Shown here: positions 33,788-42,477 of the stretch, in pieces
Layout: the number at the start of each line of letters is the position of its first letter
Position numbering within the stretch: the stretch's first letter is position 1
Assembly (NCBI GenBank): GCA_963693025.1
Contig: OY843749.1
Location: 1,550,001 to 1,614,000, forward strand
Direction of reading: 5' to 3'
From: JAHRAW01 sp963693025
GTDB taxonomy: Bacteria; Pseudomonadota; Gammaproteobacteria; Arenicellales; Poriferihabitantaceae
Length of the DNA: 64,000 nucleotides
The notes under the pieces: generated by a model
What the model was told of the DNA's origin: nothing
What the model saw: the letters and a program-made list of their open reading frames with translations, nothing else
Databases searched by the model: none
Program-made: the position numbers and the translations under genes

Positions 33788-34821
33788 TTTTCCGCGAGCG
33801 TGTATTTGACGACTTGCTGTTCGATCGCGCCGAAGATGGAGCGGCCATCCGCATCGAGCATTTCAATCCGCATGCGGTCGCCGAACCGCAAAAAGGGCGT
33901 GCGGGGTTCGCCGTGCAGGATGGTTTCCACCATGCGCGCTTCCGCCACGCAGGCGTATCCGGCGCCGCCTTCGGCGATGGTTTTGCCCGGCCCGCCGTCT
34001 TCGCCTTTGTTGGAAATCGTGCCGGAGCCGATGATGCTGCCGGCGCACAGGGGGCGGGTTTTCGCGGCATGCGCGACCAGGGCGGGAAAAGAGAAAGTCA
34101 TGTCGCGCCCGGCGTGGACGCGCCCGAAGGGTTGGCCGTTCAAATCAACGCGCATCGGCAAATCCACCTTGCCCCATCCCGGTCCCGACTGAGCGCCCCA
34201 CGCCGGCCCAAGTTCATCGGCGGTGACTGCGACGGGCGAAAATGCGCTCGACGGCTTGGATTGGAAAAAACCGAATCCCTTGGCCAGTTCCGCGGGTATC
34301 AGCGCGCGCAAGGAGACATCGTTGACCAGCATGAACAGCCGCAGGTGCGCCGCGGCCCGGCGCGCGTCAACGCCCATCGGCGTATCGCCGGTAATCACCG
34401 CGATTTCGGCTTCCATATCGATACCCCAACCCTCATCCGCCAACTCGATGTCGTCCCGCGGCCCCAGAAAACTGTCGGAGCCGCCCTGATACATGAGCGG
34501 GTCCTCCCAGAAACTGTCCGGCATTTTCGCGCCGCGCGCGGTGCGCACAAGTTCGACGTGGTTGACATATGCCGAACCGTCCGCCCATTGATAGGCGCGC
34601 GGCAACGGCGATTCACATTGAGCCGCATCAAACGGGGCGGAATCCCCCTCGCCGCGGTTGAGCGCATCATATTCACCGCGCAGTTTGGGTTCGGTTTGCG
34701 CCCAGTCATCCAGAGCGGACTGCAGGCAGGGCGCGGCGGCGGGCGCGGTGCGCGCGAGGTCGCGGGAAACAATCATCAGCCGCCCGGCGCGGGAACCGTC
34801 TTTGTAGGTTGCGAGTTTCAT
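33784..34821 (-). CDS. fahA: Fumarylacetoacetase / fumarylacetoacetate hydrolase-family protein
   Basis: The 345-residue protein has the long-form FAH architecture of bacterial homogentisate operons: MKLATYKDGSRAGRLMIVSRD, LPRAYQWADGSAYVNHVELVR, then EAEIAVITGDTP with acidic metal ligands, FMLVNDVSLRALIP, GPAWGAQSGPGWGKV and SGTISNKGEDGG-like loops. It splits fumarylacetoacetate to fumarate and acetoacetate. It overlaps both hmgA and maiA by 4 bases. The second FAH-fold gene at 26355 is a different subfamily. Confidence 0.93.
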   Translation of the reverse strand: MKLATYKDGSRAGRLMIVSRDLARTAPAAAPCLQSALDDWAQTEPKLRGEYDALNRGEGDSAPFDAAQCESPLPRAYQWADGSAYVNHVELVRTARGAKMPDSFWEDPLMYQGGSDSFLGPRDDIELADEGWGIDMEAEIAVITGDTPMGVDARRAAAHLRLFMLVNDVSLRALIPAELAKGFGFFQSKPSSAFSPVAVTADELGPAWGAQSGPGWGKVDLPMRVDLNGQPFGRVHAGRDMTFSFPALVAHAAKTRPLCAGSIIGSGTISNKGEDGGPGKTIAEGGAGYACVAEARMVETILHGEPRTPFLRFGDRMRIEMLDADGRSIFGAIEQQVVKYTLAEK

Positions 34822-36140
34822 GGCGATTTTTCAGGGTTTTCAAATTGGCGTTCTATTTTACTCCAGCATTGCGTGTAGTCTTTTTGCCGTTGCGGCAGGG
34901 CTTCGGCGAAATCGGAAACATGCTGCATCAGGTGGGTTTCAAACATGAAGCCCATCGTGCCTTCGAGTTTTTGCGGTTTGAGGTCGGCTTCGGATGCGCG
35001 CGCAAAGGCGGTGTGGTCGGGACCGTGCGGTAGCATGGCGTTGTGTACGCTGATGCCGCCGGGAGTAAAGCCGTCCGGCTTGGCGTCGTACACGCCGTGG
35101 ATTAGCCCCATGAACTCCGACATGATGTTCATGTGATACCACGGCGGGCGGAAACTATGTTCGGCGACCAGCCAGCGGTCGGGGAAAATAACGAAATCCA
35201 CGTTGGCGGTTCCGGCAACAAACGAAGGCGATGTCAGCACCGTGAAGATGGACGGGTCGGGATGATCAAACAACACCGAACCGACCGGCGAGAAGCGCCG
35301 CATATCGTATTTGTAAGGAGCATAGTTGCCGTGCCATGCGACCACATCCAGCGGCGAGTGGGCGAGTTCGGTGTGGTGAAATTCGCCACCCCATTTAACG
35401 ATTAATTCACAGGCGGTGTCAGTGTCCTCGAAGGCTGCGCGAGGGGTCAGAAAATCCCGCGCGTTAGCCAGCCCATTGGCGCCTATCGGGCCGAGGTCCG
35501 GCAAAATAAAATGGCCGCCGTAGTTTTCACAGACATACCCGCGCGCTTCGCCGTCCAGCGGTTGCGCGGAAAATTTCACGCCGCGTGGGATGACGCACAT
35601 CTCCCCCGGCAACACTTCAAGCCGCCCCATCTCGGTAAAAAACGCCATGCCGCCATGCTGGGGAACGATCAGCAATTCACCATCGGCGTTATAAAAATAG
35701 CGGCCATTCATCGGCGTATTGACCAGATAGATGTGCGCGCTTGCACCCATCCGGGTGTCCACCGAACCGGCGGTGGTGATGGTGCGCATGCCCGACGCGA
35801 AGTCCAGGGGTTCCGCGGACTCGGCGGGGATGGGAACGGGATTCCAGCGTTTTGCCCCCAACGATGCGATGCGCCCATGCTGAGGGGCGGTTTTCCACAA
35901 CAGCATCTCCACCCTCTCGTATCGACCGCTGTGGCGCACCGAAGGGCGAATGCGGTATAGCCAACTGCGCTTGTTCCTGTCCCTGGGAGCGGTAAAGGCC
36001 GTGCCGGACAGTTGTTCGGCGAACAGCCCATAAGCGCATTTCTGCGGCGAATTTTGCCCTTGTGGTAGCGCGCCTTGCACCGCCTCGGTGGAAAATTCAT
36101 TACCAAACCCGCGCAGGTAATTGTCGCCGGATAATGACAT
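34818..36140 (-). CDS. hmgA: Homogentisate 1,2-dioxygenase
   Basis: The 440-residue enzyme matches HmgA throughout: YLRGFGNEFSTEA, QLSGTAFTAPRDRNKRSWLYRIRPSV, DGELLIVPQHG, GVKFSAQPLDGEARGYVCENYGG, and the metal-ligand region EFHHTELAHSPLDVVAWHGNYAPYKYD with PPWYHMNIMSEFMGLIHG. It opens the homogentisate ring to maleylacetoacetate with iron. First gene of the minus-strand operon; its start is divergent from paaG, 85 bases away, so both operons may be co-regulated from that gap. Confidence 0.97.
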   Translation of the reverse strand: MSLSGDNYLRGFGNEFSTEAVQGALPQGQNSPQKCAYGLFAEQLSGTAFTAPRDRNKRSWLYRIRPSVRHSGRYERVEMLLWKTAPQHGRIASLGAKRWNPVPIPAESAEPLDFASGMRTITTAGSVDTRMGASAHIYLVNTPMNGRYFYNADGELLIVPQHGGMAFFTEMGRLEVLPGEMCVIPRGVKFSAQPLDGEARGYVCENYGGHFILPDLGPIGANGLANARDFLTPRAAFEDTDTACELIVKWGGEFHHTELAHSPLDVVAWHGNYAPYKYDMRRFSPVGSVLFDHPDPSIFTVLTSPSFVAGTANVDFVIFPDRWLVAEHSFRPPWYHMNIMSEFMGLIHGVYDAKPDGFTPGGISVHNAMLPHGPDHTAFARASEADLKPQKLEGTMGFMFETHLMQHVSDFAEALPQRQKDYTQCWSKIERQFENPEKSP

Positions 36141-36225
36141 GATGATGTTGGGTTGGACTTGTATTGACTGGTCGGGTGAGCCGAAATATTATAACATTCG
36201 CCGGGAACGGCAACACCCAACCACC

Positions 36226-37017
36226 ATGAGCTCAATCCTGACCCAATGCGGTGACGGCGTCCTAACCGTCACTCTGAACCGGCCCGAAAAACTCAACGCA
36301 CTCACCGGCGAGATGCTGGCGCAGTTGTACGAAGCGCTGGCGGCGGCGGAAAATGACGACAGTGTGCGCGCATTGCTGTTGACCGGCGCCGGGCGCGGCT
36401 TTTGCGCGGGGCAGGATTTGCAGGCGCAAAATTTGGCGACCGCAGGGCAAGAACCCAACCTGGGGGAAGTGCTGGACTCCCAATACAATCCGGTCTTGCG
36501 CAAGATGACCGGGATGCGAAAGCCGCTGGTGTGCGCGGTCAACGGTGTCGCCGCCGGCGCCGGCGCCAACCTGCCCCTTGCCTGCGACATCGTTTTCGCG
36601 GCGAAATCGGCGAAGTTCATCCAAGCGTTTGCCAAAATCGGGTTGATTCCGGACGCCGGCGGTACTTGGCATCTGCCGCACATCCTCGGGCTGCCGCGCG
36701 CCAAAGCGCTGACGCTACTTAACGAACCGTTGAGCGCGCGCAAGGCGGCGGAGTGGGGGTTGATTTGGAAAGCCGTCGACGACGACGAACTGATGGCGGA
36801 AGCCGGCGCCGCCGCCCGGGAATTGGCGCGCGGCCCGACCTTCGGTTTGGGTCTCTCCAAGCACGCCATGCACCGCGCGATGTCCGCCAGCCTGGATGAG
36901 CAACTGGACACCGAGCGTGATTTGCAGCAACGCGCCGGGCGCACGCCGGATCATGCCGAAAGCATGCGCGCCTTCATCGAAAAACGCACGCCGCGGTTTT
37001 CCGGGAAACCCTCGTGA
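36226..37017 (+). CDS. paaG: PaaG-like 1,2-epoxyphenylacetyl-CoA isomerase
   Basis: The 263-residue crotonase-fold protein shows VTLNRPEKLNALTGEMLAQL, LLTGAGRGFCAGQDL (oxyanion hole) and GVAAGAGANLPLACDIVFAA, then FIQAFAKIGLIPDAGGTWHLP with the PaaG-type acidic residue. It isomerises the ring epoxide made by PaaABCE to oxepin-CoA. The start at 36226 is chosen because family proteins begin here; an upstream in-frame ATG falls inside the hmgA promoter region. It overlaps paaI by 4 bases. Confidence 0.93.
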   Translation: MSSILTQCGDGVLTVTLNRPEKLNALTGEMLAQLYEALAAAENDDSVRALLLTGAGRGFCAGQDLQAQNLATAGQEPNLGEVLDSQYNPVLRKMTGMRKPLVCAVNGVAAGAGANLPLACDIVFAAKSAKFIQAFAKIGLIPDAGGTWHLPHILGLPRAKALTLLNEPLSARKAAEWGLIWKAVDDDELMAEAGAAARELARGPTFGLGLSKHAMHRAMSASLDEQLDTERDLQQRAGRTPDHAESMRAFIEKRTPRFSGKPS

Positions 37018-37448
37018 CGCCCGCCGAACTCGCCAAAGCGACCGCGCGAGTGATGTGGGCGGCGGATCAAGCCTCGCAACAACTCGGCATGCGCATCGAA
37101 GACATCGGACCCGGTTACGCACGGCTTTCCATGACGGTCGGCGCGGACATGTTGAACGGGCACAAGATGTGCCACGGCGGCTATATTTTCACCCTCGCCG
37201 ATTCCGCTTTTGCTTTTGCCTGCAACAGTTTCAACCGCCGTGCGGTGGCGCACAACTGCTCGATCTTCTACCTTCAGCCCGGCGCCCGGGGCGACCGCCT
37301 GACCGCGGATGCGCGCCGGCGGGCGCAATCCGGGCGCAATGGAATTTACGATGTGCGCGTCACCAACCAGAACCGGGACACCATCGCTGAATTTCGCGGC
37401 CACTCGCGTGATATCAGCGGTGTTCATGTAGAGTTGCCACAGGATTGA
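37014..37448 (+). CDS. paaI: Hydroxyphenylacetyl-CoA thioesterase PaaI
   Basis: The 144-residue hotdog thioesterase has the PaaI sequence DMLNGHKMCHGGYIFTLADSAFAFACNS, with the helix carrying the catalytic Asp, and the QSGRNGIYDVRV strand. It releases CoA from dead-end hydroxyphenylacetyl-CoA intermediates. GTGA overlaps the paaG stop. Confidence 0.95.
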   Translation: MTPAELAKATARVMWAADQASQQLGMRIEDIGPGYARLSMTVGADMLNGHKMCHGGYIFTLADSAFAFACNSFNRRAVAHNCSIFYLQPGARGDRLTADARRRAQSGRNGIYDVRVTNQNRDTIAEFRGHSRDISGVHVELPQD

Positions 37449-37460
37449 CGGGGCCGGGCG

Positions 37461-38767
37461 ATGCGAAGCATTACCATCGACAAAAAAGATTTGGACCCGA
37501 TTGAAATCGCGTCGCGCGATGAAATCTCCGCCTTGCAACTGACGCGCATGCGCTGGTCGCTGACGCACGCCTACGATAATTCGCCTTTCTACCGCCGGCA
37601 TTTCGACGATCACGGCGTCCATCCCGGCGACCTCCGGCGCATGGAGGACCTTGCCCGATTTCCGTTTTCGACCAAACAACACTTGCGCGACCATTATCCG
37701 TTCGGGATGTTTGCAATCGACCGTCGTAAGGTGGCACGGGTTCACGCATCCTCCGGCACCACCGGCAAACCGACGGTGGTCGGCTACAGCCCGGCGGACA
37801 TCGACATCTGGGCGAGCGTGGTTGCGCGCTCCATCCGCGCATCGGGGGGGCGCAAGGGTGACGCCGTGCACGTCGCATACGGCTATGGCCTGTTTACCGG
37901 CGGCCTCGGCGCCCACTACGGCGCTGAAAAACTCGGCTGCACGGTCATCCCGGTTTCCGGTGGCATGACCGAGCGGCAGGTGATGCTGATACGGGATTTT
38001 GAGCCCGACATCATCATGGTAACGCCGTCCTATATGTTGGTATTGCTGGATGCGATGCGCACGGCCGGCATCGACCCCGCGGCGACTTCATTAAAGGTGG
38101 GCATTTTCGGCGCCGAGCCGTGGAGTGACGCGATGCGCGCGGAAATCGAAGGCGCCTTTGATATGCACGCAGTCGATATCTACGGGCTTTCCGAAGTGAT
38201 CGGCCCCGGCGTCGCCAACGAATGTGTCGAAAGCAAAGACGGCTTGCACGTGTGGGAAGATCATTTTTATCCTGAAATCATCGATGCCACAACCGGCGAG
38301 GCGCTACCCGACGGCGAGCGCGGCGAGTTGGTGTTCACCTCTCTCAGCAAAGAAGCCATGCCAATCATTCGCTACCGCACCGGCGACATCACCCGGTTAC
38401 TGCCCGCACGGCGCGCTCCATGCGGCGCATGGAAAAGATCACCGGCAGAAACGACGACATGCTTATTGTGCGCGGCATCAACGTCTTTCCCACCCAAATC
38501 GAAGAACAAATCTGCAAAGTGAAAGGGCTTGCCGCGCATTACCAGATTGAACTCGGGCGCGACGGCCGCCTTGATAAAATGACTGTGCTGGCCGAAGCGA
38601 ACAACGGTGGCGTTGACCCGCAGGTGCGCGCCCGTCTTGGGCGCGAGGCGGCAAGGCGCATCAAGGATGTCATCGGGCTGAGCGCAGAGGTGGTGGTCGG
38701 TGCGCCGGGGTCGGTGGAGCGCTCGCAGGGCAAGGCGCGGCGCGTGGTTGATAACAGGAAAGGGTAG
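37461..38767 (+). pseudogene. paaK: Phenylacetate-CoA ligase, frameshifted
   Basis: The adenylate-forming enzyme is read in two frames. The first (37461 to ~38405) covers FYRRHFDDHGV, the AMP-binding HASSGTTGKPTVVGYS, VAYGYGLFTGGLGAHYGAE, IYGLSEVIGPGVANECVE and IIRYRTGDITRLLP. The second (from ~38408) continues seamlessly with the C-terminal domain: MRRMEKITGRNDDMLIVRG, NVFPTQIEEQI and the closing lysine-bearing strand. At 38403 the sequence reads CCCGCACGG; one extra G would restore Gly-Thr-Ala-Arg-Ser. A single-base deletion therefore separates the catalytic C-terminal lid, unless it is an assembly error. PaaK activates phenylacetate to its CoA ester. Confidence 0.88.
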
Positions 38768-38782
38768 GAGGCAAGCAAGATA

Positions 38783-39787
38783 ATGTATGCCCAGGGGCTA
38801 ATCGATTCCGACTCCAAAGAAGACGCGCATGAGGATGAAGCATTTCTGGCCGCTTTTTGCAAACGCATTGATGCGGAAGAAAAAATCGAGCCGAACGATC
38901 CGATGCCCGGCGCCTACCGGGAAACGCTGATTCGGCAGATCAGCCAGCACGCCCATTCGGAGATTATCGGCATGCTACCCGAAGGCAACTGGATAACCCG
39001 CGCCCCGACACTCAAGCGCAAGGCGGCGCTACTCGCCAAAGTGCAGGATGAATGCGGACACGGGCTGTACCTATACGCCGCCGCCGAGACGCTGTGTGTG
39101 TCGCGCGAAGCGCTGACCGCGAAGTTGCGCTCGGGGGAAGCGAAATATTCATCCATTTTCAGTTACCCGACGCTCACCTGGGCCGATATTGGCGCGATTG
39201 GCTGGCTGGTGGACGGCGCGGCGATCATGAACCAGATCCCCCTGTGCCGGTGTTCCTACGGGCCGTATGCGCGGGCGATGATTCGCATCTGCAAGGAGGA
39301 AAGTTTTCACCAGCGCCAAGGCTTTGAGATCATGCTCACGCTGTGTCGCGGCACCGACGAGCAGCGGGAAATGGCGCAAGACGCGCTCGAACGCTGGTGG
39401 TGGCCGTGTTTGATGATGTTCGGGCCGCCCGATTCCGATTCGATGCATGGCGAGCAATCCACGCGGTGGAAAATAAAGCGCTTCAGCAACGATGATTTGC
39501 GCCAAAAATTCATCAACGCCACGGTGCCGCAGGCGGATTACCTCGGCATCAAAATACCCGATCCGCAACTGCGCTGGAACGAAGAAAAGCAGGGCTATGA
39601 TTTTGGTGCCATCGACTGGGATGAATTCCGGCGCGTGGTAAAGGGTGGCGGCATTTGCAGTGAAGCGCGCCTGGCCGCGCGGCGCAAAGCCCATGCGGAA
39701 GGCGCTTGGGTGCGCGAAGCGGCACGGGCATATGCCGAAAAGAAAAAGTCATCCGAAACCGCCCGGAACACGAATTCGACGCCATGA
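38783..39787 (+). CDS. paaA: Phenylacetyl-CoA epoxidase catalytic subunit A
   Basis: The 334-residue protein is the diiron subunit of the ring-1,2-epoxidase. Metal ligands are visible in VQDECGHGLYL and KEESFHQRQGFE; AHSEIIGMLPEGNWI and WWWPCLMMFGPPD are further family blocks. It epoxidises the ring of phenylacetyl-CoA with O2. Its stop overlaps paaB (ATGA). Confidence 0.97.
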   Translation: MYAQGLIDSDSKEDAHEDEAFLAAFCKRIDAEEKIEPNDPMPGAYRETLIRQISQHAHSEIIGMLPEGNWITRAPTLKRKAALLAKVQDECGHGLYLYAAAETLCVSREALTAKLRSGEAKYSSIFSYPTLTWADIGAIGWLVDGAAIMNQIPLCRCSYGPYARAMIRICKEESFHQRQGFEIMLTLCRGTDEQREMAQDALERWWWPCLMMFGPPDSDSMHGEQSTRWKIKRFSNDDLRQKFINATVPQADYLGIKIPDPQLRWNEEKQGYDFGAIDWDEFRRVVKGGGICSEARLAARRKAHAEGAWVREAARAYAEKKKSSETARNTNSTP

Positions 39788-40086
39788 GCAACGACACCGT
39801 GAGCGAAGAAAGCGCGCCGCTCTGGGAGGTTTTTATACGCCCGCGCAACGGCCTGGCGCACAAGCACGTCGGGTCTCTGCACGCAACCGACGCGCGGATG
39901 GCGCTGCACGCAGCGCGTGACGCCTACACACGCCGCGCCGAAGGGCTCTCCATCTGGGTGGTGCGCTCCGAACAGATCACCGCGTCCGACCCGCACGACA
40001 AGGACAGCCTGTTTGAACCGACGGCCACCAAGATTTACCGCCACCCGACGTTTTACGAAGTGCCCGATGAGGTCGGCAATATGTAA
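39784..40086 (+). CDS. paaB: Phenylacetyl-CoA epoxidase subunit B
   Basis: The 100-residue protein has the PaaB sequence LWEVFIRPRNGLAHKHVGSLHA, ARDAYTRRAEGLSIWVV and the KIYRHPTFYEVPDE end. PaaB bridges the AC subunits in the epoxidase complex. It begins within the paaA stop and ends within the paaC start. Confidence 0.95.
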   Translation: MSNDTVSEESAPLWEVFIRPRNGLAHKHVGSLHATDARMALHAARDAYTRRAEGLSIWVVRSEQITASDPHDKDSLFEPTATKIYRHPTFYEVPDEVGNM

Positions 40087-40847
40087 TGGCGCAGCATCCC
40101 GACTTGGTCGAATACTGCCTCCGGCTGGCTGATGATCAACTGGTTCTCGGCCACCGCCTGAGCGAGTGGTGTGGCCATGCGCCGACGTTGGAAGAGGATT
40201 TGGCGCTGGCCAACATGGGGCTCGACTTGATCGGCCAGGCGCGTGAGATTTACGGCTACGCGGCGCGCATTATGCGGCGTGGATGTTCGGAAGACAGCCT
40301 GGCCTATCTGCGTACCGAGCGGGCGTACCGCAATCTTCTGTTGGTGGAGCATCCCAACACGGATTTTGCACATACGGTCGTGCGCCAGTTCTATTATGCG
40401 GCCTTTATGACGCCCTACTGGAATGCGATGACCGCATCCGCCGATGACCACCTGCGTGCGGTCGCCGCCAAAGCCGAGAAGGAGCTCGCCTACCACCTGC
40501 GCCACAGCGCGCAATGGGTCATCCGGTTGGGCGACGGCACCACGGAAAGCGCCCGGCGCATGCGTGCCGCCATTGCCAATCTGCACTGCTACACCGGTGA
40601 AATGTTTGAGGTCGGCGGTATGACGCGGCGCCTCGTTGACGCGGGAATCGCGGTGTCGCCGGAGCGCGTTCGCCGGGCATGGGACGAGAGCGTGAAAAGC
40701 GTGTTTGATGAGGCCGGGCTGATGCCCCCGCAAGCGCCAATCCACATGCAAACCGGCGGACGCGCCGGGCTGCATACGGAACACCTCGGGCATCTGCTGA
40801 GTGAACTCCAATACCTGCAGCGGACCTATCCGGGAGCCCGCTGGTGA
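40086..40847 (+). CDS. paaC: Phenylacetyl-CoA epoxidase subunit C
   Basis: The 253-residue four-helix-bundle protein includes YCLRLADDQLVLGHRLSEWCGHAPTLEED, ALANMGLDLIGQAREIYGYAA and the AEKELAYHLRHSAQWVIRLGDGT block. It is the structural partner of PaaA and has lost most metal ligands. It starts at the last base of the paaB stop codon. Confidence 0.96.
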   Translation: MAQHPDLVEYCLRLADDQLVLGHRLSEWCGHAPTLEEDLALANMGLDLIGQAREIYGYAARIMRRGCSEDSLAYLRTERAYRNLLLVEHPNTDFAHTVVRQFYYAAFMTPYWNAMTASADDHLRAVAAKAEKELAYHLRHSAQWVIRLGDGTTESARRMRAAIANLHCYTGEMFEVGGMTRRLVDAGIAVSPERVRRAWDESVKSVFDEAGLMPPQAPIHMQTGGRAGLHTEHLGHLLSELQYLQRTYPGARW

Positions 40848-41362
40848 ACGCTCCCGCCGCCGACACTGCGGTCGAGATGGCAACCGACTCGGAGCGCGTT
40901 GCCGAGTTGATCAGGCAGATTCCCGACCCGGAAATCCCCGCTGTCACCATCGGCGACCTGGGCATGGTGCGCGAAGTGGAAATCGACCCCGCAACCCGCC
41001 GTGCGCGCGTCATGATATCCCCCACTTACACGGGCTGCCCGGCCAATTCGCTGATTCTCGACAGCGTGCGCGAGACGTTGTGCCGGCTGGGTTTTGAGGC
41101 CGATGTCGATAAAGCGCTTTTTCCGCCGTGGAGCACCGACTGGATTTCCGACGCGGGACGGCAAAAACTGCGCGACGCAGGCATTGCTCCCCCCGTGAAA
41201 GGCGAAAGCCGACGGGCTTTGTTTGCGCGGGTGCCGGTCGCCTGTGCGCATTGCGGTAGCGAACACACGAAGCAAATTTCGGAATTCGGCGCAACGCCGT
41301 GCAAAGCGCTCTACCGATGCGAGCGTTGCCGGGAACCATTTGAGTATTTCAAATGCTTCTGA
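40844..41362 (+). CDS. paaD: Phenylacetate degradation iron-sulfur maturation protein PaaD
   Basis: The 172-residue protein starts as a DUF59/MIP18 domain (IPDPEIPAVTIGDLGMVREVE, SPTYTGCPANSLI) and ends with a zinc-ribbon of four cysteines (CAHCGSEHT...CERC, ending KCF). It supports assembly of the epoxidase iron-sulfur cofactors. GTG start overlaps the paaC stop. Confidence 0.95.
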   Translation: MNAPAADTAVEMATDSERVAELIRQIPDPEIPAVTIGDLGMVREVEIDPATRRARVMISPTYTGCPANSLILDSVRETLCRLGFEADVDKALFPPWSTDWISDAGRQKLRDAGIAPPVKGESRRALFARVPVACAHCGSEHTKQISEFGATPCKALYRCERCREPFEYFKCF

Positions 41363-41371
41363 GGTCGGGGT

Positions 41372-42457
41372 ATGGCACGATTCCACCGCATTGAAGTCGC
41401 CGCCAAACAGCGCTTGACTCGCGATGCGGTCGCCGTCGATTTGGCCGTGCCGATGGAATTGAATGACGGTTTTCGGCATGCGCCCGGTCAATATATTACC
41501 CTGCGCGCAACGGTTGCCGGCGAAGACATTCGGCGTTGCTATTCCATTTGCACTCCGCCCGGCGCCGGCCATCTGCGCATCGGCGTGAAGCAAATCGTGA
41601 ATGGCCGGTTTTCTCGATTTGTCGTGGACGATCTCAAGCCGGGCATGCACATCGAAGTCATGCCGCCGCAGGGCAGATTCACGGTCACCATCGACCCGCG
41701 GACGCGAAACACTTACGCGGCGTTTGCGGCGGGCGCCGGCATCACCCCGGTTTTGTCCATGCTACGCGCGGTGCTGGAAGGCGAAAACGCCAGCGTGTTC
41801 ACCCTGTTCTACGGCAACTCGTCGCGCGACAGCGTGATGTTCCGTGACGACCTTGCCGACCTCAAAGACCGCTTCGCAAACCGGTTTCAACTGTTTCACC
41901 TGCTCTCCCGTGAGCCGCAGGATGTCGAACTTCTGCACGGACGGCTCGACCCAAAGCGCATTCGCCGCTTCGCACGATTGGGTCTGCTACTTCCCGCAAA
42001 AACCGACCGTTTTTTTATTTGCGGCCCCGACCGCATGATCGAGACGACCGGCAAAGCGCTGCTTGAACTCGGCGTGCCGAAACAGCGCATACACTTCGAG
42101 AAGTTCGTCAACCCCGGCGTGAAAATCGCGCAGGACGCGCCCGCAGATTCCCGGCAGACCGCTGCGCCGAGCGGTGGCACGCGGGTTCAGGTTATTTTCG
42201 ACGGCGCAACGCGGCACTTCACCATGCGCGCAAGCGAGCCCAACATCATCGACGCGGCCGCGTGCGCGGGCTTTGAGCTTCCCCATTCGTGCAAAGGCGG
42301 CATGTGCTGCACCTGCCGCTGCAAGGTGGTAAGCGGTCGCGTGGACATGGCGGTCAACTATTCGCTCGAGCCGTGGGAACTCGAGGCCGGCTACGTGCTC
42401 GCCTGCCAATCCCGCCCCCAAAGCAAAACCCTGAAACTCGACTTCGATAGCGTGTAG
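41372..42457 (+). CDS. paaE: Phenylacetyl-CoA epoxidase reductase subunit E
   Basis: The 361-residue protein has a ferredoxin-reductase part (FAD-binding RCYSICTPP; NADPH-binding AGAGITPVLSMLRA and FFICGPDRMIETT) and a C-terminal plant-type 2Fe-2S domain (CKGGMCCTCRCKV with a later CQ, four cysteines in the CxxxxCxxC...C pattern). It passes electrons from NADPH to PaaA. It closes the paaG-I-K-A-B-C-D-E operon; paaF, H, J, Z and N are not in the window. Confidence 0.96.
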   Translation: MARFHRIEVAAKQRLTRDAVAVDLAVPMELNDGFRHAPGQYITLRATVAGEDIRRCYSICTPPGAGHLRIGVKQIVNGRFSRFVVDDLKPGMHIEVMPPQGRFTVTIDPRTRNTYAAFAAGAGITPVLSMLRAVLEGENASVFTLFYGNSSRDSVMFRDDLADLKDRFANRFQLFHLLSREPQDVELLHGRLDPKRIRRFARLGLLLPAKTDRFFICGPDRMIETTGKALLELGVPKQRIHFEKFVNPGVKIAQDAPADSRQTAAPSGGTRVQVIFDGATRHFTMRASEPNIIDAAACAGFELPHSCKGGMCCTCRCKVVSGRVDMAVNYSLEPWELEAGYVLACQSRPQSKTLKLDFDSV

Positions 42458-42477
42458 AAGCGCACCGCACGGCGGGA

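Noticed and set aside
38403..38410. Programmed frameshift in paaK
   Set aside because: No slippery heptamer, no downstream pseudoknot is evident, and paaK is not known to use recoding; a deletion or assembly error is simpler.
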